Positions 5,746 through 13,100 are shown, counted from the stretch's first letter. The stretch is DNA of 14,774 nt from Methanolobus sp. UBA118 (GCA_002508635.1 DACO01000148.1:1-14774), one strand, 5' to 3'. Notes: generated by a model not told the origin, from the sequence alone. Numbers and translations are program-made.

Positions 5746-6525
5746 TTGCTAGATGTACTTTTCGCATCCGAGAAAAGAAAAAACATGCTTTTGATGCTGA
5801 AAGATGGTCCTGTAGATATGAAATCTCTTCTCTGTGGTCTTAATACCAGCAGACAGGCCTTGCTCCCGCAGGCAAAGGTCCTGGAAGAAACCCATCTTGT
5901 CTCCAAGAACGGTCAGTCCTATGAACTAACATCAATCGGAGAACTTATCCTTGACAGAATGCTCCCCGCAATTGGTACTGTGAACGTTCTGGAAGAGAAC
6001 GTCGATTACTGGGGTAGTCATGATCTGGATTTCATCCCCGGATATCTCCTGAAAAGGCTGGAAGAGCTCGATCCATGCACTTTAATAGAGCCAGACATAT
6101 ACAATATTTTTGAGCTCAACGAGGAATTCATAGAAACCAGTAAGAAGTCCGAGTACGTTAATTCCTTTGTTTCATTCCTTCACCCGGACCATCTCCAGAT
6201 TTTCCTAGACCTCATGGACAGGGACATAGACGCATCGTTAATTGTTTCTGAAAAACTCTTTGAGAAAATCAGGGAGGAATATTTTGAAGATTTCAGGGAA
6301 TTACTATCAACAGACTCCGTGAAGCTATTCATATACAAAGATAAGATGGATCTGGTGTCCTTTTCGATCAACGATCACTGTTCTGTTATGAGGTTATTGA
6401 CAAAATCTCATGAATATGACAGCAAACAGCTTGTATGCAAAGGACAGAATGCTCTTGAATGGGGACAGGAACTCTTTGAGTATTACAGGAAAAGATCAGT
6501 GCCTGTAACTTCCTTTAAAAAATAA
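5746..6525 (+). CDS. FilR1-domain (DUF1724) winged-helix transcriptional regulator
   Basis: The 259-residue protein has an N-terminal winged helix (about residues 1-75: LLDVLFASEKRKN-like opening, helix-turn-helix around SLLCGLNTSRQALLPQ, then QSYELTSIGELIL). A C-terminal FilR1 domain (about 120-250) includes the typical CTLIEPDIYNIFELNEEFIE and a tail with ALEWGQELFEYYRK. This family is greatly expanded in Methanosarcinaceae and is thought to sense unknown signals in the cytosol. The start is uncertain: TTG 5746 is the only start codon in frame that keeps the conserved opening, no ATG exists upstream before the stop at 5671, and no good Shine-Dalgarno sequence precedes it. A TATA-like string overlaps this region. 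The gene stands alone between the microprotein and the surface-protein pair. Targets are unknown; its neighbours on either side are candidates. Confidence 0.88.
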   Translation: MLDVLFASEKRKNMLLMLKDGPVDMKSLLCGLNTSRQALLPQAKVLEETHLVSKNGQSYELTSIGELILDRMLPAIGTVNVLEENVDYWGSHDLDFIPGYLLKRLEELDPCTLIEPDIYNIFELNEEFIETSKKSEYVNSFVSFLHPDHLQIFLDLMDRDIDASLIVSEKLFEKIREEYFEDFRELLSTDSVKLFIYKDKMDLVSFSINDHCSVMRLLTKSHEYDSKQLVCKGQNALEWGQELFEYYRKRSVPVTSFKK

Positions 6526-6553
6526 CTTCGAACCGGTTCGCAGTTTACGCAAC

Positions 6554-6560
6554 ATTTATA
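6554..6560 (+). promoter_or_regulatory. TATA box of the two-gene surface-protein unit
   Basis: ATTTATA lies about 55 nt upstream of the TTG start at 6612, placing the transcription start near 6582 and leaving room for the GGAGG ribosome-binding site. It sits within ATTTATAGAAAACTTTG, nearly identical to the promoter of microprotein 2. Confidence 0.5.
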
Positions 6561-6611
6561 GAAAACTTTGTGTATCTTTTCACTTAGAACATATTATGGA
6601 GGCAGCACTGC

Positions 6612-7058
6612 TTGACTAAAATTTTAAAAACTATTCTTATATCATTCATTGTTCTGCTTATACTTGCCTTTGCACTTGTCTTTATCGGAAATTTCTATGT
6701 CACTGTGAGCGATGTTCAAGAGAGTGGTGAACAGGTTGCAAGTATAGACGGAGAATTGCTGGAAAATGATGATTTCATTGCCAGAACCTACGGTTATGAA
6801 GATCGTCTTATGTTCACATATATACCACGCAATCCTGATATGATTGCTGACTACTATGCTGACTACGACATAAGAGAAAACAATAACACAATATCTGCCG
6901 GTGATAACAGGCTGTATGAAGATGTTTCTGCTGAGAATCCTATATTTTTTGAGGTTCCCAGGCAGGAATCAGCTGTATACGAGATGGATATGGTGATCGA
7001 AGACCTGGACAGGAATCAGGTCCACAACAGCAGTCTTACAATAGAATCACAAAATTAA
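6612..7058 (+). CDS. Membrane-anchored extracellular protein of unknown function
   Basis: The product has 148 residues. Residues 4-28 form one N-terminal membrane span (ILKTILISFIVLLILAFALV), after a basic start (TKILK), so the rest should face outside. The exposed part is acidic and rich in Asp, Glu and Tyr (FTYIPRNPDMIADYYADYD) with no recognised domain. The start is TTG 6612, supported by GGAGG at 6598-6602 with 9 nt spacing; no ATG in frame lies nearby. It is followed after 29 bp by a second single-span protein, and both are probably translated from one mRNA. It may be an archaeal S-layer-associated or lipoprotein-like accessory protein, but that is inference. I do not recognise the family. 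Confidence 0.7.
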   Translation: MTKILKTILISFIVLLILAFALVFIGNFYVTVSDVQESGEQVASIDGELLENDDFIARTYGYEDRLMFTYIPRNPDMIADYYADYDIRENNNTISAGDNRLYEDVSAENPIFFEVPRQESAVYEMDMVIEDLDRNQVHNSSLTIESQN

Positions 7059-7087
7059 TAATAATCATTCTGATTGAGGTTTATATT

Positions 7088-7528
7088 ATGGACAAAACAC
7101 TGACATTCGGAATAATCCTGTTTTTATTCGGGTTAATGATTGGAATTTCATTGCCATGGGATAATTCTGACCAATCACAGGAAGATATTCTTCTCATTCA
7201 GGAAAGTACTCAGACCATGGGCGCAGCAGACGGTAATGATACGGATATACAACTCTACTCATATAATCTGACCCTGTATAATCCGGGTAGCAAAGAGATA
7301 TTCTTGGAATCCGTTGAACCTGCCTTCAGAGACGAATTCGAGAGTAGAATGGTCTCTGATAGTCAGAGAGTATATGTCAATGAAAGCATAGCTGTGGAAT
7401 CTTATATTCATGTGGAGGATGAAGTGACTTTTAACATGTCAAGCCTTTCAAAGGAGGATATTGACAGGATGAGTCCGGTTATCACTGGTATTGAAGTGAA
7501 CTCGGTGTTCATACTGCCATTTCCGTAA
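7088..7528 (+). CDS. Membrane-anchored extracellular protein of unknown function
   Basis: The 146-residue product has an N-terminal span (residues 5-23, LTFGIILFLFGLMIGISLP) followed by a linker and a domain that looks beta-rich: IQLYSYNLTLYNPGSKEIFLESVEP, SQRVYVNESIAVESYIHVEDEVTFNMSSLS. The pattern resembles a small immunoglobulin-like or CARDB-like extracellular fold, but no family is identified. Several Asn-x-Ser/Thr sites could be glycosylated, as expected for an exported archaeal protein. ATG 7088 follows GAGGT (7076-7080) at a spacing of 7 nt. It lies 29 bp after the previous membrane-protein gene, with which it forms a transcription unit. The next gene is convergent. Confidence 0.7.
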   Translation: MDKTLTFGIILFLFGLMIGISLPWDNSDQSQEDILLIQESTQTMGAADGNDTDIQLYSYNLTLYNPGSKEIFLESVEPAFRDEFESRMVSDSQRVYVNESIAVESYIHVEDEVTFNMSSLSKEDIDRMSPVITGIEVNSVFILPFP

Positions 7529-7574
7529 GAATTTCATTTCAGAATATTGATATTGTAGATCAGCATGGTCATCA

Positions 7575-7964
7575 TTAAAGAGGTATACTCTTAATTATCT
7601 CCAGAAAGCTGCATTCCAGAAAGATAACCATGAGGTTGTTGAATACAAGAAAGATGCCCACGCTTATTATAAACTTCTTTGATATTTCCCACAGCCTTCT
7701 CCATCCTGCACTTTCCTGTCTCAGCAGTTTGTAGTTATAATACACTATTATCAGGAAAACAAGTTTCAGTATCAGGAATGACCATACGCCGTACTCTGTC
7801 ATGACTGCCCGCAGGAATATGTTTTCCTCAAAGCCATATGCCAGTGCATGTCGGGTTGTTAAAAAATCACCGAATACGTAGAACAGGATGATGTACCTTA
7901 TATCATGCAGAAAAAATGCCATGTCAGCTAGGATCTTTGTTTGATGACTGTTTGTATTCTGCAT
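7575..7964 (-). CDS. Small multi-span membrane protein, DUF5658-like
   Basis: The 129-residue protein has three to four hydrophobic spans (about 18-33, 60-79, 97-115, with a shorter one near the C-terminus). The segment GDFLTTRHALAYGFEENIFLR (residues 32-52) fits the DUF5658 pattern of D-x-x-TT followed by a Gly/Glu-Asn motif, known in archaeal and bacterial membrane proteins of unknown function. The start ATG (7964-7962) is preferred because a TATATAT string on the minus strand (7994-7988) is centred about 27 nt upstream, consistent with a leaderless transcript. A later in-frame methionine (residue 15) is possible. It converges on the surface-protein pair with a 46-bp gap. Role unknown. Confidence 0.7.
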   Translation of the reverse strand: MQNTNSHQTKILADMAFFLHDIRYIILFYVFGDFLTTRHALAYGFEENIFLRAVMTEYGVWSFLILKLVFLIIVYYNYKLLRQESAGWRRLWEISKKFIISVGIFLVFNNLMVIFLECSFLEIIKSIPL

Positions 7965-7987
7965 ATCAGAAGGTTCTTATGGAGGTG

Positions 7988-7994
7988 TATATAT
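7988..7994 (-). promoter_or_regulatory. TATA box of the DUF5658-like gene
   Basis: TATATAT on the minus strand is centred about 27 nt upstream of the ATG at 7964, which predicts a leaderless or nearly leaderless mRNA. Confidence 0.5.
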
Positions 7995-8138
7995 CCGGTA
8001 TGTACCTTCGGTGGTATTTTATGTTCAGAGAACTGTCCGTTCTGTACATAATATCTTTCTGTTACATTCATGCCTTTGCTGCTGCCAGAAATCCCACACT
8101 GGGAACAATTTTGTACTATTAAATACAGAATACTCCGT

Positions 8139-9314
8139 ATGACAAAAGAAAAGAATCCTCTTGATATAAGTGATACTCTTAAGGATCACAGATCAGATGC
8201 TTTCATGATCGTGGGTAATTCCGGTAATGCCGATATGTACTATTCCACCCGTTTCTTTGCTTCGGATTCCTTTGCATATATCCAGACAAAGGAGGCCGAT
8301 GAGATCCTCCTTATCTCCGATATGGAACGCGGACGTGCGGAGAATGAATCAAGGGTATCACAGATACGTACACTTCAGGAATGTAATTACCGGGACAAAA
8401 TAAAGGAAAGAGGAGATCCTTCCCTTGCATACTGTGACTGTCTGGCCGAGATACTGCAACATCATGGCGCTCGCAGGATAACCGTTCCAAGGGATTTCCC
8501 GTATCACATAGCACAGACTCTCAAAGAAGAAGGCTTTTCCTTCGAGGCTATCAAAAGTCCATTCCAGCAGCTGCGTTCCCGCAAGAGTGAACAGGAGATA
8601 GAAAAAGTAAAGACGGTACAGAATGCCTGCAATCTTGCCATGGAAGCAGCGGTGGATATGATACATAAGTCCGAGATCGTAGACGGGAAACTCAATTATA
8701 ATGGTTTTGACCTGACAGCGGAAAAAGTGCGTCACCAGATCGATATCACGCTTCTTGAACACGGATGTGAGTCAGAGGGCACTATTGTGGCCTGTGGCAA
8801 GGGATCCGCAAATCCTCACTGGGAAGGCACGGGAGTGCTCCGGGCGGATGAACCCGTTGTAATTGATATATTTCCACGCAGCAAGAAGAATCGCTATTTT
8901 GCCGACATGACCCGTACAGTGCTCAAAGTTGATGCATCAGAAAGGCTGAAAGATATGTATGAGGCGGTGCATGTAGCCCAGGAAGTTGCCATTGAGATGA
9001 TAAAGCCTGGAGTAAAATGCAGTGATATACATGGCAGGGTTTGTGATGTGTTCGAAGAGCGGGGATACGATACCAGTAGAAACGGTTCGCAAAGCGGTTT
9101 TATTCACTCCACGGGTCATGGTGTCGGTCTTGAGATACACGAAGCTCCATTTGTGGGTGAGCGTGACACGGTTCTGGAAGCCGGCAATATCATTACCATA
9201 GAACCTGGTCTTTACTATCCCGATGTGGGAGGCATCCGTCTTGAGGACCTTATTCTTGTAACGGATGACGGTTTTGAGAATCTCACGGAAATGGAAAAAG
9301 AGTTTATTGTATGA
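8139..9314 (+). CDS. M24-family metallopeptidase (aminopeptidase P / Xaa-Pro dipeptidase-like)
   Basis: It probably removes N-terminal residues preceding proline, or splits Xaa-Pro dipeptides, using two metal ions in the cytosol. From ATG 8139 the product has 391 residues: an N-terminal creatinase-like domain (about 1-145) and a pita-bread catalytic domain. All M24 metal ligands are visible: D243 (VVIDIFP), D256 (YFADMTRT), H327 (STGHGVGLEIHEAP), E355 (ITIEPGLYY) and E369 (GIRLEDLIL); H334 is also in place. The open frame extends back to 8070, but those 23 residues do not look like family sequence and overlap the divergent promoter region. There is no clear ribosome-binding site. It precedes methionine aminopeptidase by 43 bp, so the two are probably coexpressed. 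Substrate choice between aminopeptidase P and prolidase cannot be told from sequence alone. Confidence 0.9.
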   Translation: MTKEKNPLDISDTLKDHRSDAFMIVGNSGNADMYYSTRFFASDSFAYIQTKEADEILLISDMERGRAENESRVSQIRTLQECNYRDKIKERGDPSLAYCDCLAEILQHHGARRITVPRDFPYHIAQTLKEEGFSFEAIKSPFQQLRSRKSEQEIEKVKTVQNACNLAMEAAVDMIHKSEIVDGKLNYNGFDLTAEKVRHQIDITLLEHGCESEGTIVACGKGSANPHWEGTGVLRADEPVVIDIFPRSKKNRYFADMTRTVLKVDASERLKDMYEAVHVAQEVAIEMIKPGVKCSDIHGRVCDVFEERGYDTSRNGSQSGFIHSTGHGVGLEIHEAPFVGERDTVLEAGNIITIEPGLYYPDVGGIRLEDLILVTDDGFENLTEMEKEFIV

Positions 9315-9357
9315 TCCTTTGAAAAAGTTTATCTTATTTAAGGACAGGAGATAGGTT

Positions 9358-10257
9358 ATGGCGAAGGTAACACAGGATCAGGAAGAGGAAATACTGGAAA
9401 AATACTTTGAGGCCGGAAGGATACTCTCTCAGGTAAGAGGCGAGGCAAAGGACCGGATCAAAGTAGGTGCAAGCATGCTTGAGGTTGCCGAGTTCGTGGA
9501 GAACCGGGCGATCGAGCTGGGCGCAGACGGTTCCGCCTTCCCGTGCAATCTTTCAAGGAACGATGAAGCTGCACATGCAACTCCCTATGCAGGTGAGGAA
9601 ACAGTTTTCGGGGAAGATGTTGTCAAACTCGATCTTGGTGTTCAGGTTGACGGCTATATTGCTGATTCTGCTATTACCGTGGATCTTACAGGTAAGTATG
9701 GAGAGCTTGTAAAGGCATCCGAGGCTGCACTTAATGCTGCCATCGATACTGTGAAGGACGGTGTCAATACCGCAGAGCTCGGTGAGGTCATAGAGGATAC
9801 CATCACTTCAATGGGATTCAAACCCATCGGAAACCTTACAGGGCACGGGCTGGACAAATATATTCCGCATGCTCCTCCAAGTATCCCGAACAGGAGGATA
9901 GGGAACGGTAATGTTCTGAGAAGCGGTGATGTCATTGCAATCGAACCCTTTGCAACTGACGGAACAGGTAAGGTATATGACGGTACTCTTACCGAGATAT
10001 TCCAGGTTGTGAGAAAAAAACCGGTGAGATTGCCCGCTGCCAGAAAGCTCTTAAAGGAACTTGAACCATACAGGACACTGCCCTTTGCAAAGAGATGGTT
10101 TAAGATGGAAAAGCTTGACTTTGCACTGCTGCAACTTGAAAAAGCGGGAGTAATACATTCGTATCCTGTGCTCAAGGAGATAGGAGGCGGCATGGTCTCA
10201 CAGGCAGAGCACACGGTAATTGTTACCGACAACGGGTGCGAGATAACAACAAAATGA
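9358..10257 (+). CDS. map: Methionine aminopeptidase, type 2
   Basis: It removes the initiator methionine from new proteins with a small second residue. The length of 299 residues is typical of archaeal type 2 enzymes. The dimetal site is complete: D92 (VVKLDLGVQVDG), D103 (YIADSAITVD), H163 (NLTGHGLDKY), E196 (VIAIEPFATDG) and E284 (SQAEHTVIV). The substrate-binding His73 (AAHATPYAGE) is present as well. The type 2 insertion, a helical subdomain, runs about residues 212-268. ATG 9358 follows AGGAG (9346-9350) at 7 nt. It follows another M24 peptidase gene and is followed by a secreted-protein gene about 15-35 bp on, depending on that gene's start. Confidence 0.96.
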   Translation: MAKVTQDQEEEILEKYFEAGRILSQVRGEAKDRIKVGASMLEVAEFVENRAIELGADGSAFPCNLSRNDEAAHATPYAGEETVFGEDVVKLDLGVQVDGYIADSAITVDLTGKYGELVKASEAALNAAIDTVKDGVNTAELGEVIEDTITSMGFKPIGNLTGHGLDKYIPHAPPSIPNRRIGNGNVLRSGDVIAIEPFATDGTGKVYDGTLTEIFQVVRKKPVRLPAARKLLKELEPYRTLPFAKRWFKMEKLDFALLQLEKAGVIHSYPVLKEIGGGMVSQAEHTVIVTDNGCEITTK

Positions 10258-10291
10258 ACAGGAAGGGATAATTATCAGAAAAACATCCCAT

Positions 10292-11041
10292 TTGATCATT
10301 CTGCTAATACTTTTTTCAATATTTACATTACAGGCAGAAGCCTCGTATAGCTGGGAAAACGATATAACAGTTGGACTTGACGGAATGTCATGGACCTACA
10401 CAGAAAAGTATTCTGATGAGAGATCTGTTCTGTACAGGGCATTCATCGATTCCGAACTTGGTGATGACGACGGTTTTGTCTCTGCATGGGAAGTTCTGAA
10501 AATGGATACCACAAACAGGGCACAGCTCATGGATACGGTTGAAGGGAATATGGATGTTAAGATAAACGATTCATCAGGCGCAATAGTGGTGACAGGTGTG
10601 GAATCTGACATCTCCATGGAGAGCTTGGGTCCGGTTACAAAGGAAGACACCATAGTCAACATGTATGAGGTACACTATGTTTTTGAAGAACCCATAATCT
10701 CTCTGGGTGACAGGATCTGGTTCCTGGGTGAGCCGGGTACTGCCGTGACCATCAGTCTGCCTGATAGTATTAAGGTGGAATCCACAGAGGGAATAGACAA
10801 TGTATCTATAGATTCGGATGATCTTGGTCAGGAGGTAAGTGGAGAGTTCGGCTTTACAGGTGAGGCTATAGTCCATTTTGAACCGGATACTGTTTTACTG
10901 ATGGAAGGTGGGGAGAATGAAACAAATCCGGTATCTTCTGCAGAACCGGCTACTCGGTCCTTTGGCTCACTTGTGGATGAGATATTTCCGGGCTTTACGG
11001 ATGATTTTCTAAAGACCGTAAGAGGAAACTCGTTGATATGA
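10292..11041 (+). CDS. Secreted protein of unknown function
   Basis: The product has about 249 residues with an N-terminal signal peptide (LIILLILFSIFTLQAEA) and likely cleavage before SYSWENDI. The mature part is acidic and looks beta-rich; no membrane anchor is seen at the C-terminus. I recognise no named domain. The start is doubtful. TTG 10292 gives a signal peptide without its usual positive residues. The codons just upstream are in frame and read ATT ATC AGA AAA ACA TCC CAT, which would supply Arg-Lys and place an ATT (10271) or ATC (10274) start close behind the purine-rich AGGAAGGG (10260-10267). The gene follows map closely and is probably cotranscribed with it, and it precedes the DUF1805 gene by 33 bp. 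Confidence 0.75.
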   Translation: MIILLILFSIFTLQAEASYSWENDITVGLDGMSWTYTEKYSDERSVLYRAFIDSELGDDDGFVSAWEVLKMDTTNRAQLMDTVEGNMDVKINDSSGAIVVTGVESDISMESLGPVTKEDTIVNMYEVHYVFEEPIISLGDRIWFLGEPGTAVTISLPDSIKVESTEGIDNVSIDSDDLGQEVSGEFGFTGEAIVHFEPDTVLLMEGGENETNPVSSAEPATRSFGSLVDEIFPGFTDDFLKTVRGNSLI

Positions 11042-11074
11042 TCCTGCTGAATTTATGAAACAGAGATGATTGCA

Positions 11075-11362
11075 ATGCTAGTAGAAAAGATAGAACTCGA
11101 TAACGGATCGGCCATTGGTCTGAGTATGCAGATGCAGAGTGCTCCGCTCCTGCTGATAAAGGCAGACAAGGGTTTTGTCATGTGTGGCTATCTTGATATG
11201 GAAGCTGCAGCTTCACTAGGTGATGTGGCAGTCAAGGTCAAGGGTGTAAATAGCTTTGATGACGTACTTGAGGCACTTGTGGTGGGTGCCACTCAGGAAG
11301 CCATAAATCTTGGTATAAAGGTGGGAATGACAGGCAGGGAAGCACTTGAGCTGATGTTCTGA
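11075..11362 (+). CDS. DUF1805 (YunC-like) family protein
   Basis: This small cytosolic protein of 95 residues belongs to the DUF1805/YunC family, whose function is not established. The characteristic core APLLLIKADKGFVMCGYLD (about residues 23-41) is present, as are the later LGI-x-x-GM-x-G-x-EALE-like residues near the C-terminus. An upstream in-frame ATG at 11066 would add three residues. ATG 11075 is preferred because GAGATGAT (11062-11069) can act as its ribosome-binding site, while nothing suitable precedes 11066. It is the last gene of the run that starts with the M24 peptidase. T-rich tracts follow directly after the stop. Confidence 0.88.
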   Translation: MLVEKIELDNGSAIGLSMQMQSAPLLLIKADKGFVMCGYLDMEAAASLGDVAVKVKGVNSFDDVLEALVVGATQEAINLGIKVGMTGREALELMF

Positions 11363-11364
11363 CC

Positions 11365-11387
11365 GTTTTTGTCTATTACTTTTTTAT
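11365..11387 (+). terminator. T-rich terminator after the DUF1805 gene
   Basis: GTTTTTGTC followed by TACTTTTTTATT, directly after the stop codon, fits the oligo-T type of archaeal termination. No hairpin is needed or seen. Confidence 0.45.
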
Positions 11388-11397
11388 TATTGAAAGG

Positions 11398-11408
11398 CTT
11401 TTAATATT
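11398..11408 (+). promoter_or_regulatory. TATA box of the tRNA G10 methyltransferase gene
   Basis: CTTTTAATATT is centred about 29 nt upstream of ATG 11432, again predicting a leaderless or nearly leaderless mRNA. This favours ATG 11432 over the upstream TTG at 11423. Confidence 0.5.
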
Positions 11409-11431
11409 ACTTCCTGCTTCTATTGCGCTAC

Positions 11432-12469
11432 ATGCTATATGCTTTTGAGTTGTCAGGGGAGCATGATGTCCTTCCCCGCAGAGAGATTATCTCATGTCTG
11501 CATGCCGCAGGCCTTGAGTTCGCTGAATATGCACACTTCGATCAGTGTCTTGTAGTGGACATAGCAGAAGATTACAGGGAAATCGACAGGGTTCTTGTCA
11601 GTGTGGCGGAAAGGCTTGCGATGTCGCACCATGTCCTGAAGGTGGCAGGCATATCTGATGTGGATGAGGATGAAATAATAGCAACAGCTGAAAAGATTGG
11701 CATATCAGCTCACATTACACCCGGGCAGACCTATGTTGTGCGTGCTAAAAGGATAAAACATTCAGGCAACGTCAAGAGGGAAAAAATAGAGGGTCGCATC
11801 GGAGGCAGCATTTACAGGAAGGGTTTCAGGGCAGATATGAAATCTCCTGATGTGGTGTTCCGTCTGGTCATGACCGACAGGGCAATACTTGGCTCGGTGG
11901 TGGCCTCGGTGAACAGGGGTGCTTACGAGCACAGGGCGCCCCATAAAAAACCCTTTTTCTATCCCGGCGTGCTCATGCCAAGGGTCGCAAGGGCACTTGT
12001 GAATATCAGCGGCATCATGCCGGGTGAGATACTTCTTGACCCGTTTAGCGGAACTGCCGGAATCCTTGTGGAGGCCGGGCTGCTCTCTGCCCATGTTATC
12101 GGTATCGAGGTAAGGCAGAAGATAGCCCATGGTGCGAAAATGAACATGGATCTCTTTGAATCGGACTATTCACTTCTGGTAGGTGATGCCTGCCGTATTC
12201 CGGTAAAGGATTCCACGGTAGATGCGATTGTGACCGATCCTCCCTATGGGCGCTCTGCAGCTATCAGGGCTGAATCCCTGCATCATCTCTACTCTGGCTC
12301 TTTCTCTGAAATGTACAGGGTGCTTAAAAAAGGCAAACGTGCTGTTGTGGTATCCGAAATGCAGGTGACTGATTTTGCCAGAGAAGCCGGTTTTGAAGTG
12401 GTGGATGTATTCAGCCAGAAGATACACGGAAGTCTTACAAGGACATTCACCGTTCTTCTCAAGGAATAG
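11432..12469 (+). CDS. trmG10: tRNA (guanine(10)-N2)-dimethyltransferase
   Basis: This archaeal Trm-G10/Trm11-type enzyme methylates guanine 10 of tRNA using S-adenosylmethionine. The product has 345 residues. The N-terminal part (about 1-155) carries a THUMP-type RNA-binding domain (HITPGQTYVVRAKRI, then VVFRLVMTDRAILG). The C-terminal Rossmann methyltransferase shows the HKKPFFYPG-x-L-x-P lead-in (171-182), motif I LLDPFSGTAG (201-210), an acidic end of beta-2 (IGIEVR, 223-228) and the catalytic DPPYGR (269-274). The start ATG 11432 is chosen over TTG 11423 because of TATA spacing and because MLYAFELSGEH is the usual family start. Its last 11 bases overlap the stop region of the convergent YgjP-like gene. 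The S-adenosylmethionine synthetase that makes its cofactor lies at the other end of the window. Confidence 0.94.
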   Translation: MLYAFELSGEHDVLPRREIISCLHAAGLEFAEYAHFDQCLVVDIAEDYREIDRVLVSVAERLAMSHHVLKVAGISDVDEDEIIATAEKIGISAHITPGQTYVVRAKRIKHSGNVKREKIEGRIGGSIYRKGFRADMKSPDVVFRLVMTDRAILGSVVASVNRGAYEHRAPHKKPFFYPGVLMPRVARALVNISGIMPGEILLDPFSGTAGILVEAGLLSAHVIGIEVRQKIAHGAKMNMDLFESDYSLLVGDACRIPVKDSTVDAIVTDPPYGRSAAIRAESLHHLYSGSFSEMYRVLKKGKRAVVVSEMQVTDFAREAGFEVVDVFSQKIHGSLTRTFTVLLKE

Positions 12470-13061
12470 ATGCTCTGCCGTTTCTGGCAGGTATCTGCTT
12501 ATTTATTTCTTCCTGTATCAGGAACCAGTGGTTTGAAAGTTGCTCTTCGTAATGTTTATGGTTGCCAAAGCGTACTTCTATGTGCTTCCAGAAATCAGGA
12601 CTGTGATTGAGTTCTATGAGATGCACCATCTCGTGGTACACAATATACTCTATCAGCTCCCGGGGCAGATATCGCATATAGATATTGAAGTTCAGGTTTG
12701 ATCTTGAACTGCAGCTTCCCCATTTTGTCTTCATCTTCCGGAAACGTACTGCTTTTGGCTCTACACCAAGTTCTTTTCCCATGGCCAATACGCAGGTTCT
12801 GACAAGACCTTTAAGTTCTTCCTCCGACCTGCTACGGTCCAGCTCAAGATCCTTTGAGGCTGAGAGCAGACGTTGCATGCGGATATGCCTGTTGTATATC
12901 CATCTTTTGTGTTTCCTGATTATTCTTTCATGGTCAGGATAGTTTTCCGGGATGAAAAGTTGAAACTTACCGTCCCTGAACTCAAGTCTTGGGTTGCTGA
13001 CCTTGGTGTGAATGACACGATACCTGATCGTTGCATCCTTTATTTTAATGGAATGTTCCAT
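12459..13061 (-). CDS. YgjP-like (DUF45/M48-type) metallopeptidase domain protein
   Basis: The 200-residue protein belongs to the YgjP/DUF45 family of putative zinc metallopeptidases, related to SprT/WLM. The zinc motif HEMVH is at residues 143-147 and a third histidine at 153 (LNHSPDFW). The family's MKTKWGSCS segment (110-118) precedes a predicted beta hairpin (NLNFNIYMRYLPREL). Biological substrates are unknown; bacterial relatives are sometimes linked to restriction or DNA-repair contexts, but nothing here shows that. It lies 38 bp downstream of truA on the same strand and is probably in the same transcript. ATG 13061 is the natural start. The 3' end overlaps the convergent tRNA methyltransferase gene by 11 bp. 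Confidence 0.88.
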   Translation of the reverse strand: MEHSIKIKDATIRYRVIHTKVSNPRLEFRDGKFQLFIPENYPDHERIIRKHKRWIYNRHIRMQRLLSASKDLELDRSRSEEELKGLVRTCVLAMGKELGVEPKAVRFRKMKTKWGSCSSRSNLNFNIYMRYLPRELIEYIVYHEMVHLIELNHSPDFWKHIEVRFGNHKHYEEQLSNHWFLIQEEINKQIPARNGRASIP

Positions 13062-13075
13062 CGTTATGTCCGGTC

Positions 13076-13100
13076 GGTCTGTTTAAAAAACAGGTCTTTT
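13076..13100 (+). terminator. Plus-strand terminator-like hairpin in the truA-ygjP gap
   Basis: GGTCTGTTT (13076-13084) and AAACAGGTC (13088-13096) can pair over 9 bp, with two G-U pairs in RNA and a 3-nt loop. In plus orientation the stem is followed directly by TTTTT, the signature of a terminator for transcripts coming from the left. In minus orientation the same hairpin follows the truA stop codon but lacks a T-tract behind it. Confidence 0.45.

Noticed and set aside
6529..6540. Perfect 12-bp palindrome CGAACCGGTTCG after the FilR1-type gene, resembling the tRNA T-arm
   Set aside because: It has no loop or T-tract for a terminator, and the similarity to the tRNA-Asp 3' end is too short and interrupted to call an attachment site.
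7916..8122. 68-residue plus-strand ORF between the divergent genes
   Set aside because: It lies antisense to the start of the DUF5658-like gene and over its promoter, with no ribosome-binding site or family resemblance.
8070..8138. 23-residue upstream extension of the M24 peptidase
   Set aside because: It does not resemble M24 N-termini and lacks a ribosome-binding site; ATG 8139 is more natural.
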